NCBI GenBank assembly: GCA_037157565.1
Contig: JAZHRO010000003.1
Location: 44,033,001 to 44,097,000 of the forward strand
DNA from: Thalassia testudinum
Taxonomy: Eukaryota; Streptophyta; Magnoliopsida; Alismatales; Hydrocharitaceae
Direction of reading: 5' to 3'
DNA: 64,000 nt
The notes below the pieces were generated by a model, which made no database searches, was not told where the DNA came from, and was given only the letters and a program-made list of their open reading frames with translations. This document shows, in pieces, positions 44,561 through 55,935 of the stretch. The number at the start of each line of letters is the position of its first letter. The first letter of the stretch is position 1. The translations under genes and the position numbers were made by a program.

Positions 44561-46633
44561 TTAAAGGTTTAAGTCTTTGTCTGTTCATAGTGAAAGATTC
44601 GATTCATCAATTTCATAGATTTCCATTGCTTCATTATCAAATAGTCTCTTGATAATGAAAGGGCCAATCCATTTAGATATGAATTTCCTTTGGAAGAGTG
44701 TCAATCTAGAGTCAAAGAGAAGGACTTTCTAACCAGGTTGAAAAGTTTTCCTAAGTATGTGACGGTCATGGAAGGCCTTAATTTTATCCTTATAAATCCT
44801 TAAGCTTTCATAAGATTCATTCCTTAGTTCATCTAGCTTAGAAATTTAAAGTCGTTTATAATCATTGGCCTTCTTGAGGTCTAAATCACACTTTCTGATA
44901 GTCCAATAGGCCTTATGCTCAAGTTCTACGGGAAGATGGCAGGATTTCCCATATGCAAGTCTATAAGGAGACATGCCTAGAAAAGTTTTGTGAGATGCCC
45001 TATATGCCCACAAAGCATCACAAAGGTGGGAAGACCAATCCTTCCTATTAGGTCTAATAGTAGTCTGTAAAATCTTTTTGATCTCCCGATTAGAAACCTC
45101 AACTAGTCAATTAGTTTGTGGGTGATATGGTGTAGCATTCTATGTGCCACATCATACTTTTGAAGTAGAGACTGAAAATGTGTGTTGCAGAAATGAGACC
45201 CTCCATCACTAATGATAGCTTTTGGTACCCCAAAACGAGAAAAGATATAATCTTGAATGAATTCAGTGACAACTCGATGATTATTTGTTCTTGTGGGGAT
45301 GGCTTCAATCCATTTGGACACATAATCCACATCTAATAAGATGCACTCAAATCCATAAGAATTCGAAAAAGGTTCCATAAAGTCTATGCCCTAGATGTCA
45401 AAAATCTCACACACTAGAATGGGGTTCAAGGGCATCATGTCTCAGCAGCCAAAACTACCGAGATCTGATAGCAGGAACATGCCCTACCATGTTTGTGTGC
45501 ATCCTTAAAGATCATGGGCCAGTAAAATCCACCCTGTAGACTTTAGCAGCAGTCTTTTTGCCAGAGAAATGACCGCCACATGCCTGGTCCTGGCAGAATG
45601 ACAAAATACTCTCAATCTCCTTATCTGTGACACACTTTCTAAGAATCAGGTCTTTGCAATGCTTGAACAGCCATGGTTCTTCCCAATAATAGTGTTGGCC
45701 TTAGCTCTATGTTTGTCTATCTGATGTCTAGTATAGTCAGGGGGGACTACTCCAAAGGTCAAGTAGTTCACTAAGTCAGCATACTAGAGAAGATCTGAGT
45801 GAATGACCAGCAATTGCTCATCGGGAAAGTGGTCTACAATTGGAAGTAAAGGAGAAATCGCTTCAGAAGCAAGGTGGGATAAGTGGTCAGCTACCACATT
45901 CTGCTTCCCAACCTTATCGCGAGTCGCTAAATCAAATTCCTGCAAGAGCAGGATCTAGCGAATCAGTCGAGACTTTGCATCCTTCTTAGCAAGAAGATTT
46001 CGAACTGTAGAGTGGTCTATGTAGATAATGATGTGGGAGCCTAAAAGATAGGATCTAAATTTCTCTAGTGCAAATACTACTGCTAACAATTCTTTCTCAA
46101 TGACCATGTAATTCCTCTGTGCTTCATCTAAGGTCTAGCATAGTAAAAGACTACTGGTCTCCCATCCAGTTTCTGACCAAGGACAACCCCTACTACATAA
46201 TCAGAGGAAATACACATGATCTTAAAAGGGTGTGACCAATCTAAGGGTTGCAGTACTGGTGCCTTGATAACTAGATCACAAGGTCTCATATATACATGAG
46301 TACAATCATCAAAGATCTAGAATTCTACTTCTTTAGAGAGGAGATTGGTCAACAGTCGGGCAATCTTAGAGAAATTCGCAATAAAGCGGAGATAGAAACC
46401 AGCATGCTCAAGGAAATATCGAATCTGCTTAATCAAGGAAGGTAATGGCAGGTCAGAAATCAATTCACCTTAGCACAATCAACCTCAATCCCTCTCTAAG
46501 AAACCAGGTGTCCTAACGAAAAACCTTCTGGTACCATTAAGTGTGATTTCTCCCAAGAAAGTACCAGATTTACACCAATGCATCTCTGTAGGACCTCAGT
46601 CAGCTGGTTTAGGCAATTATCAAAGGTGTTCCC
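44561..46633 (-). pseudogene. pol: D pol: integrase, RNase H, end of RT; heavily broken
   Basis: The only fair frame is 45103-45378: [32 protein letters not shown], the integrase core. The tail (reverse of 44880-44990) gives [16 protein letters not shown] coding, and 45500-46600 gives zinc domain, RNase H (EKELLAVVFALEKFRSY-like) and RT fragments with many stops and small shifts. The RT reading ends at the C2 insertion in the loop after the active-site box. Confidence 0.8.
46629..46633. repeat. target-site duplication of C2, left copy
   Basis: ttccc, repeated at 62610-62614. One copy joins the RT reading DDFSIFG-N to T-F-D-N-C without a gap. Confidence 0.9.
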
Positions 46634-46683
46634 TGGTCGCTGACTTGTCAACAATCATAAGAAAGCACTATTGTTAGGTTTTT

Positions 46684-46701
46684 ATCCCTGGCAACGGTGA
46701 C
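46684..46701 (-). promoter_or_regulatory. primer-binding-site-like motif inside C2
   Basis: Reverse GTCACCGTTGCCAGGGAT resembles the Athila-type primer site TGGCGCCGTTGCCGGGGA (tRNA-Asp type), with several differences. It lies 50 bp before the end of the insertion, where a simple solo LTR should not contain it. Confidence 0.45.
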
Positions 46702-47880
46702 AAAAATATGGTTGTCGACTACCGGTTCGTACTAAAAAGGGGTTTTAAAACGTCGTTGTTGTAGTATATGTCACAAATACAAACCGTTGTCACGTCAATT
46801 TTATTTATATACTTAATTTTTACTGGTTTATTCTATGTCGTTCACTGGAAGGCAGTTATTGATATACATCACTCTCTAAGTCCAAAAACATTCTTTAATT
46901 TCAAAAAGATTGATTTTATGTATAATAATGAATCAATGAACAAATTAATGAAAGAATGAACCAATTATAAACACGAGTGAATTATAATGCTTGAAAATAT
47001 TTATCTACAAACAAGCATCAAAAACTATAAATAAATACTCTATATTATCTATTTACAACTTATATTAATAATACCAAGCTATAAATACAATAATGAGTAT
47101 TAATATATACTATACTAACTTAAATTAACTTACTAATATCTACAGTAACATATAATATATATACAGCAACGTATAAAAGTGTTGCTAAAATCTTAGAAAA
47201 ACTATATACATAGGCTAAGGTAAAAACTAATATCTATACTAACATATAATATTATGTACAGTGACATCTATATCTGTCACTAAAGCTATCTTCTATTTAT
47301 ATTCATAATAACTCAAACAATACTAATATACTCTAAATATACTTATATACATATTATTTACATATATACTATATATATATATATCCAATATATATCTATA
47401 CTATATATATATATATATATATATACAGGCGCGCACACATATATACACTCAACTCACAGAGCACACAATAACACACACCACACAAAGGCCAACACTTAAG
47501 CACACAGACACTAACACTCATAGGGGCAACACTTAGCAAAATTCAGCTCTTCCTTCTCTTAGCTTCTCTCTTGCTCAGCTAGTTCAGAAGCCGGTTCAAA
47601 AACTAGTTTTTAGTGGTAGGTGACCTTTTTGAGAGATACACATCACCAATTACTGGGTAGGACCAGACTTCTACTAAGGTCACCCTAGTTCACTATTAGG
47701 TGAATTTTCATCCGGTTTATGGCTCATTATTGGGCCCACATAGGCCCAAGCACAGTGCACGACTCCCGGCCATGCACCGCACCCAAATATCTCATGCCAA
47801 TGATCAATTTAGAGGGGAAGAGGTAATGTGCATATGTGCACCCGGCGCCATGACTACTGGGCAACAAGAAATAGAAAATA

Positions 47881-47935
47881 CATATATGGTGTTGCGGGAG
47901 GTCTCACACCACCGATGTGGTGCTAATTCTAGCAC
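47881..47935 (-). promoter_or_regulatory. C2 USE-like site, TATA box and hairpin
   Basis: Reverse strand: GCACCACATCG (47923-47913; 9 of 11), exactly 24 nt, then CATATATG (47888-47881). GGTGCT-aattct-AGCACC overlaps the site. Compared with C1 (GGCGCT/AGCGCC), the central pair changed on both sides. Confidence 0.5.
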
Positions 47936-48059
47936 CCTTTAGGCACTGAAGCTCCAACACGCCAATGTGTGAATTGAGAAGATTTGGCCCTCGATTTAAG
48001 GGCCCATTTGAGTTCCAATTTTCAATTAAATTATATGGTTGGAAAGCCCTCATATAGGT

Positions 48060-48830
48060 CTATATAATTATGTAATTTATTTACAAAATTAATTAGTTTT
48101 ACTTTAGAAATAAATTAGCTAAACTTTACAAATTATACACATTAGTTTATAAGTTAATTTATTAATTAAAGTATAAATTACATAATAATGGTCAAATTGA
48201 CATTATACAGTATTAAGATACATGTTATATTATTTCATACATATTTTTATTACATTTTACACTTTTTATTTTAATTTATATATATTTAAATATGCATTTT
48301 CATGTTGTTATACATATTAATTAGGTATAAATTGTATAATACAGTATAAATATAGTTAAATTACTTAAAATAACATAATACAAATATGCAATATAAATTA
48401 TTCCATTAATAACTTAATTTACTAATTTATTTTATTTTCGATTAGTAAACTACTTAATAACTTATTAAATTAATTATTTACTATATAAATATAATTAAAT
48501 TAGTTTGTAGGGATTATAATGTACATTATATATATATAAATATATATGTACAGTATCATTGATAAATAAATTCATTTATTGGGGTTTATAAATTTATATA
48601 GCTTATAGTACATATAAGTTAATTAAATTAATATCTATTTATTTAATAAAGTTATATATATATTAAGTTATCTTAAATACTTAATTTATACTATAGAATA
48701 CATATATAAGTTATATATGCAGTTTATATGCATATTTTACATTGTATACATATATAGCTTAATATATATCTTATATATGCATGTATATACATAGTGTACA
48801 TAGTATTTTTAGGTGTTTTTCAAATTTTTT
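48060..48830. repeat. very AT-rich stretch in the C2 LTR
   Basis: Counterpart of 20815-21680 in C1; TA-rich, no ORF. A pure TA run also lies at 47402-47425. Confidence 0.75.
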
Positions 48831-49538
48831 TGATTTTTATGGGCTTTATATGTATAATAGAGATAGGAGATGAAAGAGAAAGAGAGAGATGAGAAGAATG
48901 GAGTGTTTTTGAATTTTTTTCAAGTTGAACTCTTGTATTATGTTTTAAAGTATACTGAACAGTCGACTGGTATGTTCTACCAAGCCGAAGGTTCAAATAA
49001 CCTCAATATTTTACATATACTTAAAAATATACTTATTCTTACTCGCTACACTTTTTTTTTTGAATTTTTATAATATTTTAATTTATTTACAAAGTTAGCA
49101 TTTGTAAGGCCTTAAAGAAGGATTTTAAACAACTTAAGGCCTAGAATAAAGGTGTGTGGGCTGAATGTGTAGTGGGATGATTCAAATGTGTTCAACAAGT
49201 CAAATAAAAGGTGTTCCCTCATATAAACATGATTTTCCACTTGATTTCATCCAAGTTTCCATGTTGGGCAGTTATACATATATTTTAGCTAGTAATAGAA
49301 TTTAATTCAGAGATTACAAGACATTCAAATGAGATTTAAAGACAAATATCAATACATGGATGCTTGTACATATTAAATACACTTTACAAAACATATCAGC
49401 TCTCCAAATAACTCAAAGCTCTTCCACTATCCAATCAGTTTAGACCAATAGAAGCAATAACTGCAGTAGCACAGCAGCTACATGAGCTGCTAAAATTCAA
49501 TAGCAACTGCTATCAGCAGCTGGAAACACCATTCAGAC

Positions 49539-52247
49539 TGTTAACGGGCTAAATCAGGGTTTTAAAATTGCTTCATTGTAATATAGCCAAAATAGCGTGA
49601 AAACAAATATAATTTTTAATTCGAATATCTAGAAATAAAGTTCAAGGTCGAACACAAGGAGCAAATATGGAATTCACACACTAATCTCCATTAAAATATA
49701 AATGAGTGTAGGAATTTGAGCACAATAATGATAATCAATGAATATTAATCTGTCACATTTGACATTCAATGAAGTTCAATGTATTTTAAGACCAAAAAGA
49801 TAACTAAGACAAAATAATGGTGATTTAAATCACCAATTATTAGTTTAAGAACATATATATTAATTACTCAATAATATCAAATAAATGAACAGTGGCCTGA
49901 ACCACTTATGCTTTAATTCCACACCAGTAGTGCACAATATCAGAGCCAATCAGACGTCGGCTCCTTGGATCAGACGACTTAAATGTCACTGGCTACAGTG
50001 CTCTATAGAGAGCCTTCTTCTTCAGCCTCTTCTTTTCCTTCACAAGGCCTTGTCTTCCTTTCTTCCATTAGTCTTTCCTTCTCGCACATAAGGGCCTTTT
50101 TCTTTTATTACGCACAAGGGAACAACTCACTAGCAGCTAAGTGTTGAGCGTCTGCACAGAGTTGCAAAACCCTCCCCTTCCCCATTCTCTCTCTTTCCTT
50201 CCTCCTCTTCCTCAGATAACCGAGTAACCAATCGGGTATTTGGGTATGAGCAGTATCGGTTCCAGGGCTACCAGTAGTGGGTAGTAGCCAAAGAGTAAGT
50301 ATGCATAGGCGGGTCGGTGAGCGGGTAAGGTGCTGAGGACCCAACCCCCGTGTACTGGGCAAAGAAGCCTATGTAGAAATTCCCTTTATGCATACACGGC
50401 TGTGCTTCTCCCATCGATGTGGGACTATCCACAGGCCTCTTCTCGTGTACAACTGCAGCTGTGATGATCTCCCAATCGAGGCAGCAGGAGTGGATGGAGT
50501 CTTCAATTGACCACCTAAGAGGATGCTTGGAATGAATCCACAACTCCTGGGACCAAGATATGGAGCAAATACGGCCAGAGAAATCGAGGGCTACGGCAGA
50601 GCTCAAACGAGAACTTGAAACAAACAATACGGCCTCACAACCCAATTAAAATACCTCAAAAGCTTCGCAGGAGGGCGTGGAGTGCATTAGCAGTGGTCTT
50701 ATGGAGTTTGGTGGAGTGTAGAGGTGTGACGAGGTCGGAGAGGGAGTATGGTGATGGGTCTATTCGGGGGATGGTTTGGGTGGATGGAATGGCAAAATAG
50801 GAGAGGGCTTTTGGTCCTGGTGATGTGGCGGAGATGTAGAAGGTGTTGGTGAGTTGTTTGGTGGGTTATGGAGGTGGAGAGGACTCGTTGGAGTGGTAGC
50901 CGGAGCGGAGAACGAAGGTGGCTGGCGACGATGTCAAGGGGTTATTTCTGGTATTTTAGGGGATAAATAGAACCTAAAGAAGTAAGGGAACTTAATCTAC
51001 CTACTCTAAGTAGATAAAAGGGGAGGATGGAATCGGCTTTGGCTAGCCGACTCCATGGAAGGTGAAGACCTCCGATGAGGGAGAATGGCGAGGAAGAGAG
51101 CGGAAGACAACCCTCGCTGGTATTGCGAGTGGTAGAGGAACTTGAGGAAAGTAGACCGGCCGGCTATGGTCTGTGACGGTCGACGAAGAAAGGAGTTGAT
51201 GAAGCTCGCCGGAGCTTGCAGAGGGATTGGCCGAAGAGAGGAGAAGAAGGTGTAGAACCGGTCCAAACCAAGCTAATGATGTAAGGTTTGCAATGTGGGT
51301 CCTTCTATAGGCCATAGGGTCGAGTTCAAGCTTGGAAACAAGCTAGAAAGCTCGAAAATTAGAGTCTTAGGTTTAGGAATTTCCAAGAGTTTGCATGAAC
51401 TCTTGGATGATTTAGGCAAGTCATGGAAGAGCTTAGATGGAAGAGGATCTCCTTAGGAGTCTCCCTTCCAATTCTAGAAGGGTTTCTCCGTGAAATCAGG
51501 GAGATCTTCCTAATTGAAGATCAACTCTATGTGGGTTCACACGGCCATGGTGGTAGGAACCTGCGTGTGAAGAAGAAAACAAAGTTAGGGGGGTATTTGT
51601 AAGGATTTCAAAAGTTAGGGGCCATTGTGTGATAAAAAGAGTATGTTTGGACTAAAATGTAAACTAGGTCAAGATGATCTCTGATTGGGCCCAAATTTTG
51701 ATACAAGCCTAATTTGGACTCAAAGAATCTAATGGTGTAGTCAGATTTTGGTTTTGACCAAGTTTGACTAGGTAATTTATCCAAAAATCTAAATTAGGAC
51801 AATTATCTGTCTAAGACTCTATTTAAAGTCAAATTGGGTTCAGATGGTCGAAGCAAGAATAACAAACCTTATAAAATGTTTTTCTATGATTTTTAAAAGG
51901 TTTAGCTAAATTTTATCCTTACCAAAACCTCAGTTATTTAAGCGGATCTACTTTTAGAGTTTCAGATGTCATTTAATTCTCAAAATGTATGAAAATTCGT
52001 TTCTGTCTGCATGAACCCACTTATTAGACAATTATGACCATTTGACATTCAATCAAACCCTGGTAAATCACGTGATTATTCTGCAATTAAGATATTCTTT
52101 AAAACTGCAAGTTTACCCCTATTTTCATGTTTACCTCTCAGAATGGTTATGCAATGAATTATGGTCCTTTGGCGGTTACATAGGAGGATTTATTAATTGA
52201 TTATGACTAAATAAAACTAGATATGGCTGATGATGACATTATCATCA
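49539..52247 (-). repeat. B-: solo LTR of the B family, 2.7 kb
   Basis: Reverse start TGATGATAATG, end CCCGTTAACA. Flanks are cagac (49534-49538) and cagat (52248-52252), a 5-bp duplication with one difference. It interrupts the C2 LTR and has no internal region. It carries a 10-bp dyad (51382-51391 with 51398-51407) upstream of a decayed TATA (CCTATAGAAG, reverse, near 51310). ORFs such as 51006-51315 and 50108-50645 have no family features. Confidence 0.8.
50384..50425 (-). promoter_or_regulatory. B- exact USE with 24-nt spacing to a TATA-like box
   Basis: Reverse strand: GTCCCACATCG (50425-50415) matches the snRNA upstream element fully; 24 nt later CATAAAG (50390-50384). First T4 afterwards at 50169-50166. 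Confidence 0.6.
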
Positions 52248-53035
52248 CAGATGTCTTAAAGAAAATTCAAATGGCTATTACTGCAACTCAAAACTAATCT
52301 CAGCAGTTCTGAAGTGAAATTTAGTGCATAAATATCCCAAAAATCATCCAAATCAGGTGTTCATTTGTGTCAGAAAATCATCTTGAAATCAGAGAAGAAG
52401 ATCTAAAATTATGTTTATAGAATGGACTTTCAATCCCTTTTGAAAACCTTTCAAATTATCTTCCAAAAACCTTTTAAAATTTCCATCACACCTCCAACAT
52501 AGGGTCATGCAAGTGAATAAATGGAGGATAAAATGTCACCCCAATTGGGCTTTTGCTTTGGGTCCTTCATTGATCTCCTCACTCAATCTCCTTGAACACC
52601 ATTGATGGGTGTTCAAGGTGATTCTATGGATTGATCAGGACCTGTTGGGTCCTTGTTCTATCTTAAATCAGGGAGACTAATTCTCCTTGATAGAACTCTC
52701 CAACAAAGGGCTTAGATTAGATATATGCTCATCCACAAATCAAAACAAAGCTCAAACACATTGGAATCCTTGCATACATCATAATCAAACCCATTAAATC
52801 TCAAAAAGCTCGATTAAATCTAATAAAAATCCTAAATGAATTCCAAATCCCTTATTTGAACATTGAAAACCAATTTAAACAAGATTGAGCAATTCAAGTT
52901 GATAGAACAAGATCAGGGGGTCATTGTGGAGTTGCGAAATGGATGGGAAACCCCCCAAAGTGATTTTTGGCACTAATTTTAGATTTGAGAACCACGGTTC
53001 TCATGTATGAAATTAGATCTTAATGTATGGGTGAT
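52248..53035 (-). repeat. middle segment of the C2 LTR
   Basis: Between B- and A2; matches C1 near 22300-22960 (for example the stretch before GGGAARCCCC). No ORF. Confidence 0.7.
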
Positions 53036-54352
53036 TGGTTCGAGCGTGTTTTCGTCTTTATGTTATTATGGTTTACAATCGTTGCAGTACATGACAAAAC
53101 AGTTGCCAGATTACTACAAATTTTTTTACTCGAAAGAAGTTTTCCCGAGGTCGAACTCAGGGAGCAACTAGAATTCTAGAAGTGTAAAAGTTCTCAATTA
53201 GGTTACAAAAATAAGAGAGAGAGAGAGAGAGGGAGCTAGAGTTCTCTTGGCTTCTTCTTCTCTCTTCCTCTTCGTTCTGTCCTTCTTTTTCTTCCAGCTG
53301 ATCTCCTTCTCTTCTTTTTCCTGCAGAGTCTTCCTTTCTTCTTCTTTCTTTTCTTTTCTTCTTCTTCTGCTTCTGCTTCTCTTTTCTGTTTCTTCTTCTC
53401 TGCTTCCTACCTTCTTCTTTCTTCTTTAGTTGCGGCTATGCTGTCCTTCTTTAGTGGCGACATGCCAGCGTCGCTGGAGAATGGCCGGAGAGGATACCCA
53501 TGCCTTTAATGCATTCGCACGAGAGGCATGGTTGATGGCAGAGGGCATGGGCAGGTCCCTGCGACAGAGGACGTCGCAGGGAACCCCCCGTCTGTTCTAG
53601 AGGACGACTGCCCTGCCCTGCGCGGCGCCATCCTCCGCGGAAGGTTGCCGGAGGCATGGCGCTGTGCAGAAGTGGTAGGGAGGATCGTTCTGCAAAGAAA
53701 GATGAGAAGTTGGGGGCCTAAACGCAAGGGTTTCAAAAGATAAGGGTCAAAAAGTAAATAGAGAGGACCAATTTGTAAAGTCGGTCAAGATGGTCTATTC
53801 TTAGGCTCAAGTTTTTATACCAGACTAATTTGAACCTAAGGATTTTAATGGAGAACTTGGATTTTACGTTAGACCATGTTTGACTGGTCAATTTACGTAA
53901 AAACCCAAATTAAGTCATAAATTGGGTATGGTTCTCATTTTAGGTCAAAATAGGTTTCAAAGGCCAAATTGAAGGTTCTAAACCCTACGGAATATTTTTA
54001 TATGAATTTTAGAAGGTTTAGTTGATTTTTACCCTGCCTCAAATCTCGTGAATTGAAGTGGGTTTGTTTGGGGTTACAAAATGTCATTTAATTCCTAGAA
54101 GTTGCTATAACCCTTTTTAGATCAGATCATCCCACTTCCCTCATTGTTAAGCTTGTTTGACCTGTGTTTGGACCCTTAATTACCTTGTTCGCATACTGCA
54201 TTGGTGAAATTACAGTTTTACCCCTTATGATTTATTTTATTCTTTAACTCAGAATTCTCTGAGTTAAGCCTCTCTTTGGGTTTTGTAGGAGATTTTTCAC
54301 ACATATTTGGATTATATTGTACTAGTTAGGATTCATGATGAGGTTCTCATCA
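53036..54352 (-). repeat. A2 3' LTR with a 1.5 kb internal deletion
   Basis: Matches the 5' LTR except that sequence corresponding to about 58902-60425 is missing, with the junction at about 53455. The deletion removes the TATA box and the snRNA-type motif. The dyad CCCTGCGAC with GTCGCAGGG (53557-53565, 53573-53581) is kept. Confidence 0.85.
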
Positions 54353-55935
54353 TACCCCCATGCCTAGCTTTTGCTAGTCCCTTAGCAAAATTTTAAGGCT
54401 TCAACCCTTATTCTAGACCATGAATTTCTTAATGATTTCAGATAAGTGCTTTCTCTTTTGAAACTTAGATTAGGTCATAATGCCAACCATAGACCTAAAA
54501 GGTACTCTAGTACCAACCAAGATCCAGATCTGTCTAGCATCAGCCTCAGTCCTTAACAAAGATTTTTAAGGCCTATAAGAACTAACCTAAGGTTTATTTG
54601 ACTTTGTGGTTAAAGCACCCGTGCTTGAGATAATTTTAGCCCTGGCTCAGTTCGCAGTGCGTTTTATAAGAAAGAGAGGTAGAAGATTTATATGTTTGGA
54701 GAGTTTTCTCTCTCTTTTTCTTTTTAATTCTAGCTTAGGATTGGCTTTTCAACACGGTCTGTATCAGATTCCTTGTCCCCATCATCAATCCTCAAGAGTT
54801 CCTGGCAATCGATGCTTCGAGATAGCACCGCCCATGGTAACCCCTAGAACCCTGGCTGTTGAGATTTCAAGATAATCCCATCCATGGTGTTCTGTGGCTG
54901 AATTCAGACCCTGGCAATTGACATTTCGTGATAATGCCATCCATGGAATTTGAACCAGCAGAGTGCTTTCATGCCCCCAGTAGGATATGTAAATATCCTA
55001 AGAGACAAGCACCGAGGAGATGATATTTTGTTATGCATCCTCGAGGGGAATTTCCCACCTCTCCGCGCTAGGAACTCGTCCAAATCAACTTGTGTTGATC
55101 GACCGCTCCTACTCTAGGTGTCATTTTCAGAATTTTTGTAACGCTTCTGCATGATTTTGATTTTTATGCTTACTGAACCAGGCTGTGTGTGAAGTTAGGG
55201 TGCTTAGGTTACTGAGTCCCGTAAACCAAAAGTTAGTTAACGAGGCCAAATGCTCCCTAAGCCTTGGACCTAATACTTAAGCTTTTCATTTTCCTCAACC
55301 TCTTGAGGAATGTCTGGATCTTAATGGGTACTAAGAGTCTATCCAAGAATGCCTAAGGTTCGCGTTCTTACTAATCTCACTGTGCACTTTCCATTTCTTT
55401 TCCTGAATGAGGTCTAGAACTTAGGTTAACTCCATAATTTCTTACTAATGACTATCTCTTTTCTTTCATTTTGTACTCCTTTTCATTTTGTTCCTCTTTC
55501 TTCTCCTCCTCCTTTGTAGAGTCTACAAAATTTTCTTTCCTCCTCTCATTTTATTATTCTTTTTCAAAAATTTTTTAATTTTTATGGTGTTTTTGGCATA
55601 TGTGAATTTTTTTTTTTTAAACCTTTTCTTACAAGATTTGCACTTTCATCCCCCCATGCCTAAGATTTGCAATGTCCTCATTATAACTTAGGAGGGTGTT
55701 TATTCAACTTAGTTCATACATTAGGACAGATGTTTTGATGAGTGAATGGGTCGGGGTAACAGTTGCGGACTATTTCTAATCTCAGGTGCAAGCACCTAAG
55801 GTGGAGTCGGCTGTCCTAAAGGGTGAACCTTAAGTGCGAAAAAGGTGTTAGAAAAGGTTTCAGGTTTTCAAAAAGAATGACGGGCTGCCTCCCGTTGAGC
55901 GCTGAGTTTTACGCCATCGGCTGGGCGCAATATGC
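54353..55935 (-). other. A2 polypurine tract and 3' noncoding region
   Basis: Reverse counterpart of 2475-4029: polypurine tract (54353-54364), three-unit CCATGG repeat (54790-54946), 8-bp hairpin (54981-55000), second purine tract (about 55650-55658) and twin hairpins (55880-55895 and 55912-55927). No real ORF. Confidence 0.8.

Noticed and set aside
53047..53048. A2 left end at 53047
   Set aside because: That choice gives no target duplication; extending the LTR to 53036 (reverse end CGAACCA) yields exact gtgat on both sides.
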